Assembly (NCBI RefSeq): GCF_009696275.1
Contig: NZ_VUMI01000005.1
Location: forward strand, 62,001-126,000
Source: Eisenbergiella porci
Lineage (GTDB): Bacteria; Bacillota; Clostridia; Lachnospirales; Lachnospiraceae
Direction: 5' to 3'
Length of the DNA: 64,000 nt
The notes under the pieces are model-generated. The model was given only the letters and a program-made list of their open reading frames with translations, ran no database searches and had not been told where the DNA came from. Position 1 is the stretch's first letter, and the number at the start of each line of letters is the position of its first letter. A program made the position numbers and the translations under genes. Shown in pieces: positions 35,884 through 47,058 of this stretch.

Positions 35884-36630
35884 TTACTGCAGGTCCGAAA
35901 GCTCCTTAGCAGTCAGAGGCCTGAAAGCGCCCGGGGCCAGCGTTTCATCCAGCAGCAGCGTTCCCATACGGAGCCGTTTCAGATAAACCACATTTCTCCC
36001 CACCGCCTGCATCATACGTTTTACCTGGTGGAATTTTCCTTCCGTAATTGTCAGCTGCCATGCGGATGCGGCATCGGCATGGTGAAAAGACAGCCCCGGC
36101 ATTTCTTTCAGTATGGCGGGACGGGTCAGGCTTTTTTCTCCGATATCCACGCCCTCCTGCAGGCTGTTTTGCTGCGCATCGGTGAGCGGGCCGTCAATTT
36201 CCACATAGTAGGTTTTCTCCACATGCGCCGCCGGGGAAAGCAGCCGATGGGCCAGTTCTCCGTCATCCGTAATAAGCAGAAGCCCCTCCGTGTCCTTATC
36301 CAGCCGGCCCACGGGGAAAAGCTCCCTTTGCAGCAGGGCGTCATCAAAGGCTCCCTTTTGCTCCCGCATCAGCTGAAGCACTGTTTTGTCATGGTTGTCC
36401 TGCGTGGCGGATACGCAGCCTGCAGGCTTGTTCAACATGAAGTAAACATGTCTGGCATAGGAAATACTTTTTCCGTTTACACAGACCTGATCGGAATTTT
36501 CCTCTATTTTCATCTCCGGACTTTTGACAGGGAGGCCGTTTACCGTAACCTGCCCTTTTCGGATAAGCGCCTTTACCTGGCTTCTTGTACCGGCTTTCAT
36601 ATCACATAAATATTTATCCAGTCGAAGCAT
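35884..36630 (-). CDS. RsuA-type 16S rRNA pseudouridine synthase
   Basis: 248 residues from the ATG at 36630 with an AAGGAA box. The S4 domain (LRLDKYLCDMKAGTRSQVKALI) opens the protein; the catalytic segment is GRLDKDTEGLLLITDDG with the Asp nucleophile, followed by EGKFHQVKRMMQAVG. It modifies U516-equivalent in 16S rRNA in RsuA relatives. A frame open to 36807 is not needed and lacks family likeness. Confidence 0.9.
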   Translation of the reverse strand: MLRLDKYLCDMKAGTRSQVKALIRKGQVTVNGLPVKSPEMKIEENSDQVCVNGKSISYARHVYFMLNKPAGCVSATQDNHDKTVLQLMREQKGAFDDALLQRELFPVGRLDKDTEGLLLITDDGELAHRLLSPAAHVEKTYYVEIDGPLTDAQQNSLQEGVDIGEKSLTRPAILKEMPGLSFHHADAASAWQLTITEGKFHQVKRMMQAVGRNVVYLKRLRMGTLLLDETLAPGAFRPLTAKELSDLQ

Positions 36631-36925
36631 TTGTATTTCCTTTCTTAAGCGGCAGTTGTCCGGCGGCTTTGAAATAACGACGTTCACATTTTTACTGTTA
36701 CCGTTATCGCTGTAATTCAATAATTCTGTCATTCCGGGCGCCAGAAGAACATAGCTTTTATTAATGGGATTGAATGCAGCGGTCCGGCGTTCCTGAATCG
36801 TTTTCATGTATCGCTTTCTTTAAGCAGACGCAAATCCCCGGACTGCCGGACAGCTACGTAAAGTATACATGATTCCCTGCATTCTTACAAGTCGGGACTG
36901 CAGGCGTTGGAAGGAGGACTTAAGA

Positions 36926-37969
36926 ATGTTTTTCTTTAAACAGCAGCCCCGCTTTGCAGCAAAACGGCAGGAGCGGGCGGCGTATTTGAAAAAAGTATCG
37001 TTTCTCTGCCTGTTCGCTTTTCTGACGACAGCCATGCTTCTGGAAAGTGACAAAGCGCTGATCCTTTCCCTCACAGGGCTGAATCTGTGGTTCCAGAAAA
37101 TGATTCCCACGCTTCTTCCCTTTATGATTCTGTCCGGGATACTTATCCGTATGAATCTTTCAGACAGCTTTGCCCATCTCTTCTCTCCCGTGCTCAAACC
37201 GCTGTTCAGGCTGTCGGATTCCTGTCTGTACTGTCTGGTTATCGGTTTTCTGTGCGGATTTCCCATGGGGGCGCGGGTGACGGCGGAAAGCTATCAGCGG
37301 GGAAAGCTTTCCCGCAGGGAGGCAGAACTGATGCTGGCCTTCTGCAATAATATCGGTCCTGTTTATTTTACAGGCTTTGTCCTGCACCTGTTTCCGGTGG
37401 AACGTCCGCTAATCTTTCTGGCAGGAATGTATCTGCTTCCCTTCCTTTACGGGCTGGTTCTGCGCTATACGCTCTACAGGGATATTCCCATGCGGGCATT
37501 CCTGCCCTCCTCAGCCCCATCCGGCAGGGCAAAGCCTTCGGGAGAAAAAAACGGGCTTCATGCAGCCTCCATTTCCCCAGCATCTCCGGCAGTCGCCAGG
37601 GCTCCGTCTTTGCTGGAGGAAACACAGAATTCCATCGTGTCTGCCCTATGCTCCATCGCCTCTTTGGGGGGATATATGATTCTGTTCAATCTTCTGAATC
37701 TGATTCCAGATATCCTGCTTCCCAGCAGGCTGACGAAGCTGGAAACACTGCTGGGCTGTGTTCTGGAAATCACCAGCGGGCTGTCACGCCTTCCCCGTTC
37801 CATGGCTTTCTGGGGATATGTGCTTCTGCCCTTCGGCGGGCTGTCCTGTATTGCACAGACCTACAGTATGATTCGGGAAACGGATCTATCGCTGGGAAAT
37901 TATGTGGCTCATAAGGTCGTTCAGACGGTGGCCGCCTTTGGTTTTTATTTGTGGGTGTTTGCCGGTTAG
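36926..37969 (+). CDS. ylbJ: Sporulation integral membrane protein YlbJ
   Basis: 347 residues from the ATG at 36926 (GGAGG eight nt upstream). Nucleoside-recognition (Gate) type membrane protein of about 8 helices, with GFLCGFPMGARVTAESYQ and FCNNIGPVYFTGFVL as landmarks. YlbJ is needed for spore cortex formation in Bacillus, where it lies near coaD and rsmD as it does here, about 3 kb away. A Pro/Ser/Ala-rich loop (about 205-245) separates the halves. It is the only plus-strand gene between 12 and 51 kb. Confidence 0.88.
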   Translation: MFFFKQQPRFAAKRQERAAYLKKVSFLCLFAFLTTAMLLESDKALILSLTGLNLWFQKMIPTLLPFMILSGILIRMNLSDSFAHLFSPVLKPLFRLSDSCLYCLVIGFLCGFPMGARVTAESYQRGKLSRREAELMLAFCNNIGPVYFTGFVLHLFPVERPLIFLAGMYLLPFLYGLVLRYTLYRDIPMRAFLPSSAPSGRAKPSGEKNGLHAASISPASPAVARAPSLLEETQNSIVSALCSIASLGGYMILFNLLNLIPDILLPSRLTKLETLLGCVLEITSGLSRLPRSMAFWGYVLLPFGGLSCIAQTYSMIRETDLSLGNYVAHKVVQTVAAFGFYLWVFAG

Positions 37970-38028
37970 CTGATGTGCACTGAGGAAATTTTCCTACCCT
38001 GTGTCCATATTCAGATAGCGCCATTAAG

Positions 38029-38054
38029 AAAAGCTGCCGTTTCCGGCAGCTTTT
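38029..38054. terminator. Bidirectional terminator between ylbJ and amidase
   Basis: 11-bp arms AAAAGCTGCCG/CGGCAGCTTTT with a TTTC loop; T and A runs on either side allow use from both converging genes. Confidence 0.85.
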
Positions 38055-38057
38055 CGC

Positions 38058-39098
38058 TCAGCGTGTTGCAAAGGTTCCAGGGATAGCGATATTGCTTTCG
38101 GCTTTGATGTCATAGCCGTTGTAGACGCGGCACTGGAGAATGGGAGTGGTGTTGGCGGGCACTGTGATGGAGAACTGAATGGTGTTGGTGCCTGCGCAGG
38201 GGTACAGGGTGGACCAGGTAATTCCGCCGTCCAGGGTGTAGCTGTAGTATAAAAGGCCTGACTGGGGATCGGAAGCGGTCAGGGTAATATCAACCTTTCC
38301 AGTGGCCAGGTCGGCGTTGTTGACGGTCATAACCACATTTTCCGGAGGCGTTGTATCAGGAGCCGCGGTTCCTGAAGGAGCTGATATCACCGGATATTGG
38401 AACCCGGTATAATCCAGCCCTAGCGCCGGAGATTTTAAACGGAAGTATTTAGCCACGGCGATCGCATCACTTATGCCAAAGGCCGCCAGCTTCTGTGGTG
38501 TGTTAATCTGGGGGCTGTCAATGGCATGATCCATATAGCAGTGCTCGATGATGACACAGGGAAGATCCAGTGCCCTGGACGCGCGGATAACGCCGTAATA
38601 GTCGGTTCCGCGGCTGTTGAGCCGCGTCTTTACCCCTTTGGCATAGAGTCCGTATTGGGACATCTCAGCCAGCTGCAGGCGGCCGAAGGTCTGGCCCGCC
38701 GAAAAATATTTACCAAAGGCGGAGGTCCAGACCTCCGTTCCGTACAGATTATGCTCTTCTGACATATTAAAATGAAGAGAAAACAAAAAATCAGCATTGC
38801 AGGCTTTTGCAATCTGAGCCCGCTGTTCCAGGGAAAGCTCCTGGTCGTTAATCCTGGTAAGGTAGACCTGGACCCCTTCAAACTGTTCCAGTGTCTGTTT
38901 CATGGACTGTGCCACCTGGAGTGTCAGATTCTTTTCCACGTATTGCGGAAGGACTTCTCCTCCCCGGTTCTGATCCCCGCCGTGACCGGGATCAATTACC
39001 ACGATGACCGGTTCCTTTGCCTGCGCCTGTGTTTTCGGAATGAATGCCAGCACACAGGCAGCCAGAAGAAATACTGCAGCTGCTGTTCTTTTTTTCAT
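38058..39098 (-). CDS. N-acetylmuramoyl-L-alanine amidase (Amidase_3), secreted
   Basis: 346 residues from the ATG at 39098. Signal peptide (KKRTAAAVFLLAACVLAFIP, cut near AQA). Zn ligands: His in VIDPGHGGD, Glu in YVEKNLTL and His in LFSLHFNMS; the late catalytic Glu in CVIIEHCYMDH. It cleaves the bond between MurNAc and the stem peptide. The last 90 residues are a beta-rich domain (PENVVMTVNNADLATGKVDI) that may bind wall. Two copies of a hairpin plus ribosome-binding-site cassette lie upstream. Confidence 0.93.
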   Translation of the reverse strand: MKKRTAAAVFLLAACVLAFIPKTQAQAKEPVIVVIDPGHGGDQNRGGEVLPQYVEKNLTLQVAQSMKQTLEQFEGVQVYLTRINDQELSLEQRAQIAKACNADFLFSLHFNMSEEHNLYGTEVWTSAFGKYFSAGQTFGRLQLAEMSQYGLYAKGVKTRLNSRGTDYYGVIRASRALDLPCVIIEHCYMDHAIDSPQINTPQKLAAFGISDAIAVAKYFRLKSPALGLDYTGFQYPVISAPSGTAAPDTTPPENVVMTVNNADLATGKVDITLTASDPQSGLLYYSYTLDGGITWSTLYPCAGTNTIQFSITVPANTTPILQCRVYNGYDIKAESNIAIPGTFATR

Positions 39099-39103
39099 AT
39101 GTA

Positions 39104-39197
39104 CTCCAATCTGCGTGCCGGGCACGCTTTTAATTCAGGAGGGTTGAGATATCCTGTTTCAACCTGGCTCCAATGTACGTGCTTTGGCACGCTTTTA
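39104..39197 (-). repeat. Tandem ribosome-binding-site hairpins before amidase
   Basis: Copies at 39104-39132 and 39168-39197 share CTCCAAT, CGTGC and GGCACGCTTTTA. Each codes, on the minus strand, a GC hairpin followed by ATTGGAG. Only the first serves the amidase start. Confidence 0.7.
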
Positions 39198-39247
39198 CTA
39201 AAAAAAATGAATGTATCTCTCTTCCGCGTTACTCCGGTATAAAACAA

Positions 39248-39276
39248 GGCTGTGTTCCAGGTGATGAAACACAGCC
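39248..39276 (-). terminator. Terminator after DivIVA-like gene
   Basis: Arms GGCTGTGTT/AACACAGCC, then TTGTTTT on the minus strand. Confidence 0.75.
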
Positions 39277-39321
39277 CGAAGGTTGAATTATTTTGTGGCA
39301 GTCTGCACCGGATTGCCGTAA

Positions 39322-39945
39322 TTACAGAATATCCAGATTCAGATTGCTGTTGTCTCCGCCATCCTCCGCTGCGGAAAGGTTGGGCAGGGAGGAGGTATCA
39401 TCCTCTTCATCCGGACGCAGCTCCATGCGGTTGGACTGTACAATATTCAGGCAGCTGTTCAGATCATTGATGAGCTGGCCGTAATGATCGGTGGCAATGT
39501 CAATGCCGTGGCCGATGATGCTTTCCAGATTGGCAAGGATGTCGTCCGTATACTGGATTGCGGAAGCTTTCACACTGTTAGCCTCCACTGTGGCATTATC
39601 TAGGATTTCCTGCGCCTGCAGGGTTGCAAGGTTGACGATTTCGTTGGCCTGTGCATATGCCTGCTGCATGATTTCATGTTCATTTATCAGTTCGCTGGTA
39701 TGTACGGTAGCCTCGTTGATCAGGGCCTCCGCCTTTTCACGGGCATCATTGAGAATGGCTTCCTTGTTATTGATAATTTTCTGATAGCGCTTGATTTCAT
39801 CAGGAGTCTTCATCCGAAGCTCTCGAAGCAGTTCTTCCAGTTCTTCCTTATTCACAATAATTTTGCTGTTGGAAAGGGGCTGGTACTTACAGCTGTCGAT
39901 ATATTCTTCGATTTCGTCAATTAATTGTTCGATTCTGCTGCTCAT
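39322..39945 (-). CDS. DivIVA/ATPase-subunit-like coiled-coil protein
   Basis: 207 residues, almost all helical and rich in Glu, Ala, Lys and Leu, with heptads from about 30 to 160 (KYQKIINNKEAILNDAREK-like region). The tail is acidic (DEEDDTSS). Proteins like this are often labelled vacuolar ATPase subunit H or DivIVA-like in Clostridia; a role in scaffolding at the membrane or cell pole is a guess. AAAGGAG precedes the ATG, and the gene follows coaD by 11 nt. Confidence 0.7.
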   Translation of the reverse strand: MSSRIEQLIDEIEEYIDSCKYQPLSNSKIIVNKEELEELLRELRMKTPDEIKRYQKIINNKEAILNDAREKAEALINEATVHTSELINEHEIMQQAYAQANEIVNLATLQAQEILDNATVEANSVKASAIQYTDDILANLESIIGHGIDIATDHYGQLINDLNSCLNIVQSNRMELRPDEEDDTSSLPNLSAAEDGGDNSNLNLDIL

Positions 39946-39956
39946 GCTTTTCTCCT

Positions 39957-40472
39957 TTATAAGCGTTCTGCCAGGGGCGGCTGCTTATATTCATGTCCAA
40001 ATTTTTCATATACAAGTCTTGCCACAAATTCCGGTACGCACTGGGAAATATCGCCGTGAAATTCTGCGATTTCCTTCACACTGGAGGAACTCAGATAGGC
40101 ATATTCCAAGCTGGTCGTTAAAAAGATAGTATCCAGCTCTCCACCGGAAAGCTTCCGGTTCGTCTGGGCTATCTGCAGTTCATATTCGAAGTCCGTTATA
40201 GCGCGCAGACCGCGTATCGCCACATGTACATCCTTCTTCCTGGCATAATCAATCAGAAGCCCGGAAAAAGAATCCACTTTGACATTAGGCAGATCCTTTG
40301 TGGCTTCCTCTAGTATTCTAACACGTTCTTCCACAGAAAACAACGGAGTCTTCTGGGTATTGTTCAACACGCTGACTGTTAATTCGTCAAAAATCGACGC
40401 GGCCCGCCTGATAACATCAAGATGGCCGAAGGTAACCGGATCAAAGCTGCCCGGATAAATTGCTGCTTTCAT
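39957..40472 (-). CDS. coaD: Phosphopantetheine adenylyltransferase CoaD
   Basis: 171 residues. [20 protein letters not shown] holds the HxGH-type site, and [17 protein letters not shown] the ISSTxxR-like motif. It makes dephospho-CoA from ATP and 4'-phosphopantetheine. The pair rsmD-coaD, 4 nt apart here, is conserved in Firmicutes. CGGAGC precedes the ATG. Confidence 0.96.
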   Translation of the reverse strand: MKAAIYPGSFDPVTFGHLDVIRRAASIFDELTVSVLNNTQKTPLFSVEERVRILEEATKDLPNVKVDSFSGLLIDYARKKDVHVAIRGLRAITDFEYELQIAQTNRKLSGGELDTIFLTTSLEYAYLSSSSVKEIAEFHGDISQCVPEFVARLVYEKFGHEYKQPPLAERL

Positions 40473-40476
40473 AATA

Positions 40477-41037
40477 TTATTGCTCCGTTTTCCTGAGTTT
40501 CATAAAAACATGTTTATTCGTTTTATATTTCTTCTCTCTCACCACTTCAAAGCCATAATCTTCTGCAAAGGAAAAGTCTCTGCCAAGTTCGGCTTCCATA
40601 ATAATGAGCGTATCCTCCGTCACATAGTCCGCACGGGATAACGCCCCCAGGACAGGCTCTTCCAGACCGGCCTGATAAGGAGGATCCATAAAAATAATAT
40701 CAGCCTCTTTTTCATGGATGCTGCCCAGTGCGGATACCACATCCTGCTTAAGAAGCACTCCCCTGTCCGTAAACCTGGTAAAATTCAGGTTGTCCTGAAT
40801 ACATTTGGCGGGCTTTGCTGCATTTTCCACAAAATAAGCTCTTTTCGCCCCGCGGCTTATGGCCTCGATCCCTATGGATCCGCTGCCGCTGCAAAGGTCT
40901 ATAAAAATACTTCCGGGGATATCTCCCTGCAGTATATTAAACAGCGTTTCTTTTATACGGTCCGTAGTGGGCCTGGTGTCTATCCCTTCAGGCGCTTTTA
41001 ACGGAAGGCTCCGCGCCTCTCCTGCAATAACTCTCAT
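40477..41037 (-). CDS. rsmD: 16S rRNA (guanine966-N2)-methyltransferase RsmD
   Basis: 186 residues from the ATG at 41037 (AGGAG six nt upstream), starting [18 protein letters not shown]-adenosylmethionine site in [20 protein letters not shown] and the catalytic motif [10 protein letters not shown] (NPPY type). It methylates G966 of 16S rRNA. Coupled to coaD. Confidence 0.95.
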   Translation of the reverse strand: MRVIAGEARSLPLKAPEGIDTRPTTDRIKETLFNILQGDIPGSIFIDLCSGSGSIGIEAISRGAKRAYFVENAAKPAKCIQDNLNFTRFTDRGVLLKQDVVSALGSIHEKEADIIFMDPPYQAGLEEPVLGALSRADYVTEDTLIIMEAELGRDFSFAEDYGFEVVREKKYKTNKHVFMKLRKTEQ

Positions 41038-41176
41038 ATTTTCTCCTGACTGTAGCAATAAGTAGTTAACGTAATCTGACCATCACCGTTTATAACCTCT
41101 ACGGCTGCATCTGATACACATTATAATTGTTTGTGAAAAAAAAGGCAATCCCTGGTGAAAATGTTTTCAATTATTC

Positions 41177-43414
<2,238 letters not shown>

Positions 43415-43448
43415 TTTTTACTGCTTCCTTTCCTATATCTGACAGATT

Positions 43449-43485
43449 GTCAAACACCCCTGCCTCTTTCGGCAGGATATTTGAC
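43449..43485. repeat. Hairpin related to hairpin II of the repeat
   Basis: Arms GTCAAACACCCCTGCC and GGCAGGATATTTGAC; the outer GTCAAA-ACCCC/TATTTGAC pattern matches hairpin II at 27750-27785. It lies between the topoisomerase genes. There is no T run. Confidence 0.5.
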
Positions 43486-43547
43486 CTGCTGGCAGCCGGC
43501 AAGCTCAGGCAAACCCGGCTCCGACCCGCTGCCCTCCGGAATCAACC

Positions 43548-45470
43548 TTAAATATCAAGCTCCGCATCCGGTGCATAATCATAGATGAACGCTTTCCTGG
43601 GAGGAACATCCGTACCCATAAGCAGTTCCGTAACCTCGGAAGCCATTCTGGCATCCTCGATTTCCACCTGCTTGAGCATACGCGTTTCCGGGTTCAGTGT
43701 GGTCTCCCACAGCTGCTGCGCGTCCATTTCACCCAGACCTTTATAACGCTGCAAGGTAAACGGGCCTTTATGGCGTTTCCTGTAGCGCTCCAGCGCTTTA
43801 TCATCATAGAGATATTCTTCACTCCCTTTGGAAGGCATGGCCTTATACAAAGGAGGCATGGCAATATAAACATGTCCTTCAAAAATAAGCTCAGGCATAA
43901 AACGGTAAAAAAGCGTCAGCAGCAGCGTGGAAATATGCGCGCCGTCCACATCCGCATCGGCCATGATAATAATTTTGTTGTAGCGAAGCTTGGAAATATC
44001 AAAGTCATTCCCGTAGCCCTCTGAAAATCCGCAGCCAAAAGCATTGATCATGGTTTTGATTTCCGCATTGGCCAGAACCTTGTCAATGCTGGCTTTCTCC
44101 ACATTCAGGATCTTACCCCTGATGGGAAGAATCGCCTGGTAGGAACGATCCCTTGCCGTCTTGGCGCTGCCTCCGGCGGAATCTCCTTCCACGATGAAAA
44201 TTTCACATCTGGAAGGATCCCGGGATTCACAGTTTGCCAGCTTTCCATTGGAATCAAAGGAAAACTTCTGCTTGGTGAGCATGTTTGTCTTTGCTTTTTC
44301 TTCGGTTTTCCTGATCTTGGCAGCTTTTTCCGCACAGCCTATGATACTTTTCAGTGTTTCCAGATTTCTGTCAAAATAGCGGGTGATTTCATCTCCCGTC
44401 ACCTTGCTGACCACCTTGGCGGCATCCTGGTTATCCAGCTTGGTCTTGGTCTGTCCCTCAAAACGGGGATCCGGATGCTTGATGGACACCACCGCCGTCA
44501 TGCCGTTCCTGACATCGGCGCCGGTAAAGTTGGCGTCCTTCTCCTTCAGGATATTCAGCTCCCTGGAGTAGGAATTGATCACGCTGGTGAACATGGTCTT
44601 AAAACCGGTCAGATGCGTGCCGCCTTCCGCATTGTAAATATTGTTGCAGAAGCCGAGGACATTTTCATGGAATTCGTTCAAATACTGAAGCGCCACTTCC
44701 ACGGAAATCCCTTCGCTTTCACCGGAAAAATAAATGATATCGCTGACGGCTTCCTTCGTCTTATTCAAATCCTTGATAAAGCCCACAATGCCATCCGGCT
44801 CGTGGAATTCAATAACCTCAGGAGTCTCCCGCCGCTTGTCCTCAAAAACAATGGTAAGCTGGGGATTCAGATAAGCAGTTTCATGAAGGCGGCTTTTTAC
44901 TTCATCCTCTTTGAAACGGGTCTTTTCAAAAATGGTGCCATCGGGTAGGAAATTAACACAGGTTCCGCTCTCACGTGATTTCCCCACCACAGGAAGCAGG
45001 CCGTTTTCCAGTTCTATGACAGGAATACCCTGTTCATATCTGTCTTCATATACCAGTCCGCCATTTCTGACCCGTACGGTCAGTCTTGTGGACAGTGCGT
45101 TGACCACGGAAGAACCCACGCCGTGGAGGCCGCCGCTCGTCTTATATGCGGAATTATCGAATTTACCGCCCGCATGCAGTGTGGTAAAAACAAGACGTTC
45201 CGCACTGACTCCCTTTTCATGCATCCCCACAGGAATTCCCCGTCCGTTGTCATCTATGGTAGCAGAACCGTCAGCCTCCAGGGTGACCCGGATTCTGTCG
45301 CAGTAGCCGGCCAGATGCTCGTCCACCGCATTGTCCACGATTTCATATATCAAATGATTCAGACCCTTGGTAGATACGCTTCCGATATACATACCAGGTC
45401 TCTTTCGTACTGCTTCCAGTCCTTCAAGGACCGTTATGCTGGAAGCATCATAATTATTGCTTTTTGTCAT
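43548..45470 (-). CDS. parE: Type IIA DNA topoisomerase subunit B (ParE-like)
   Basis: 640 residues from the ATG at 45470 (GAGG six nt upstream). GHKL ATPase: IYEIVDNAVDEHLAGYCD, DDNGRGIPVG and KTSGGLHGVGSSVVNALS. TOPRIM: FIVEGDSAGGSAKTARDRSYQ and IIMADADVDGAHI. The end IYDYAPDAELDI fits the family. It forms a tetramer with the subunit A gene downstream and passes DNA strands using ATP. The gyrB name is possible; the pairing with a box-less A subunit favours parE. Confidence 0.85.
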   Translation of the reverse strand: MTKSNNYDASSITVLEGLEAVRKRPGMYIGSVSTKGLNHLIYEIVDNAVDEHLAGYCDRIRVTLEADGSATIDDNGRGIPVGMHEKGVSAERLVFTTLHAGGKFDNSAYKTSGGLHGVGSSVVNALSTRLTVRVRNGGLVYEDRYEQGIPVIELENGLLPVVGKSRESGTCVNFLPDGTIFEKTRFKEDEVKSRLHETAYLNPQLTIVFEDKRRETPEVIEFHEPDGIVGFIKDLNKTKEAVSDIIYFSGESEGISVEVALQYLNEFHENVLGFCNNIYNAEGGTHLTGFKTMFTSVINSYSRELNILKEKDANFTGADVRNGMTAVVSIKHPDPRFEGQTKTKLDNQDAAKVVSKVTGDEITRYFDRNLETLKSIIGCAEKAAKIRKTEEKAKTNMLTKQKFSFDSNGKLANCESRDPSRCEIFIVEGDSAGGSAKTARDRSYQAILPIRGKILNVEKASIDKVLANAEIKTMINAFGCGFSEGYGNDFDISKLRYNKIIIMADADVDGAHISTLLLTLFYRFMPELIFEGHVYIAMPPLYKAMPSKGSEEYLYDDKALERYRKRHKGPFTLQRYKGLGEMDAQQLWETTLNPETRMLKQVEIEDARMASEVTELLMGTDVPPRKAFIYDYAPDAELDI

Positions 45471-45768
45471 GTATAACCTCACATTCTGCCGTAACGGCGG
45501 CATTGGAACTGATTTGGGAAAAGAAAAAACGGGTCAGCCGCCTGTCCTTCCCGGGTTATTGTAGCACAAATGTTTGGGTAAGAAAAGGCAAAAATTATGT
45601 TTGCGGTATAAACGCACCTGTCCCAGCCGGTTTCCTTCCGGGCCGGGGACCGGCCGGGAAGGACCTACTGGGACAGATGCGCTTATTCGGGCAATCTATG
45701 TTGGGTATAAAAAATTATAAACTGCAGGGAATACAGGCCGCTGCCTTTTCCTGAACAGGATTTATTAC
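45471..45768 (-). other. Upstream region of parE
   Basis: About 300 nt with one large hairpin (45614-45680) and AT-rich stretches. I see no gene and no strong promoter. Confidence 0.4.
45614..45680. repeat. 67-bp near-perfect hairpin upstream of parE
   Basis: Outer arms GCACCTGTCCCAG/CTGGGACAGATGC and inner arms CCTTCCGGGCCGG/CCGGCCGGGAAGG, three-nt loop. There is no T run. It could end transcripts from the right or act on the parE leader. Confidence 0.65.
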
Positions 45769-45995
45769 CTACTGCGGATTGTCCCAGGGATTTCCGTTAC
45801 CGTGAGGGGCATTACCGCCGTAGGGGCTTCAGTTGCTGTCAGGGGCATTGCCGCTGTAGGGATCCCCGTTGCTGTCAGGGGCGTTGCCATAAGGAACATT
45901 TCCATTATAAGGGTTCCGTTGCCATAAGGAGCACAACGGCAGTTTTTATCTGGCTGAAAAAGCCTTTCTTTTCTTCGTTCTGTATATTTGACATT
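45769..45995 (-). pseudogene. Degenerate Gly/Asn/Pro/Tyr-rich small protein gene
   Basis: A perfect AGGAGG lies 7 nt before the ATG at 45995 (SNIQNEEKKGFFSQIK). The frame is lost after about 25 codons, but the other frames continue with a low-complexity tail: CAPYGNG, then YNGNVPYGNAPDSNGDPYSG, an in-frame TGA where Trp would fit, and SPYGGNAPHGNGNPWDNPQ. One missing A at GGAAC and slippage in the repeats explain the breaks. The intact protein would be about 75 residues with a short charged head. Confidence 0.6.
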
Positions 45996-46068
45996 TATAT
46001 ACCTCCTGCATATCACAGTTTTTCATGCGATACTGCATCAATCAGCGGTTTGAAAGGAACTTTCACTT

Positions 46069-46938
46069 TTACTCCCCGTTCCTGGTGGTACAGGTTACGG
46101 CCAGGGCACCGGGGCCTATGTGGCAGGCCACACTCAGTGACAGATGATCCACATAGCTTTCGCATCCAGGGAACTGTCCCAGGACTTCTTCCCGGAAATC
46201 CAGGGCTGCCGCATTATTGTTGGTATGAGCAATGTCAAGCCACATGTCTGCCTGCTCCGGCTCCTTTCCGAAGCGTTTGGTGATGTCATTTTTAATGGCA
46301 TTCATCATGATCTGCTTCCCCTGGGCGGTGGTTCTCGCCTTTGCGAAGGCATCCAGCTTTTCTCCCTGAATCTGGAGCACCGGCTTTATTTTTAAAATGG
46401 TTCCCAGTGCCGCTGCAGCCGGCGTGATGCGTCCTCCGCGCTTCAGATAAAGAAGTGTATCTACCATTATATAAATGCTGGAATTGTATTTATCCTTTTC
46501 CAGAAAATCTTTGATTTCTTCTGCCTCCATTCCCTGGGCGGCCAGATATCTTGCATCCAGGACGGAACGGCGCTGGGTAACGGAAATCCGCTGATTATTC
46601 ACAACCTGCACTCTGCCGTCAAAATCCTGGGCCAGCATAAGGGCCGTCTGACATGAGCCGCTCAGGCCGCTGCTCATGGGAATATGCACAATACTGTCAT
46701 AGTCCTTCAGAAGGTCTTTCCAAAGCTGCAGGACAGATTCCGGAGAAGGCTGTGAGGTTGAAATAGCTGCGCCTGTTTTCAGTTTCTGGTAGAACTCCTC
46801 CTGGGAGAGACTGATTCCCTCAAAAAAAGTCTTGCCTTCTATCATAAAGGGCATGGGAAGAACGCTGATGCCAAGCTCCTGTGCCTGCTGTTGGGTAATG
46901 CCGCTGTTACTGTCTGTTACAATTGCAACCTTTGACAT
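46069..46938 (-). CDS. DegV-family fatty-acid-binding protein
   Basis: 289 residues. Opening VAIVTDSNSGITQQQAQELG and the middle HIPMSSGLSGSCQTALMLA are DegV hallmarks. DegV/FakB proteins bind a fatty acid for phosphorylation by FakA; a FakA-like gene (yloV) lies 2.2 kb upstream in the same direction, which fits. AGGAG-like box before the ATG. Confidence 0.9.
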   Translation of the reverse strand: MSKVAIVTDSNSGITQQQAQELGISVLPMPFMIEGKTFFEGISLSQEEFYQKLKTGAAISTSQPSPESVLQLWKDLLKDYDSIVHIPMSSGLSGSCQTALMLAQDFDGRVQVVNNQRISVTQRRSVLDARYLAAQGMEAEEIKDFLEKDKYNSSIYIMVDTLLYLKRGGRITPAAAALGTILKIKPVLQIQGEKLDAFAKARTTAQGKQIMMNAIKNDITKRFGKEPEQADMWLDIAHTNNNAAALDFREEVLGQFPGCESYVDHLSLSVACHIGPGALAVTCTTRNGE

Positions 46939-47058
46939 AATTATACTCCTTTTGAATGTCTTTTACGGTAACGGTCCGGACAACAGTACTGTCACCTTTT
47001 CCGTTTCCCCTGCAACACCGGTTATGCTCCGAAGGCAGAGAATAAATTCATTCTACCG

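Noticed and set aside
36631-36807. 59-codon N-terminal extension of the RsuA-type protein
   Set aside because: The inner ATG has a good Shine-Dalgarno and starts exactly where RsuA proteins start.
43449-43485. Rho-independent terminator after parE
   Set aside because: There is a good stem but no T run on either strand; kept as a repeat-type hairpin.
45765-46016. 83-codon frame as the real small gene
   Set aside because: Its start lies upstream of the AGGAGG box; the ATG at 45995 with that box is in another frame, and the repeat tail is split over frames.
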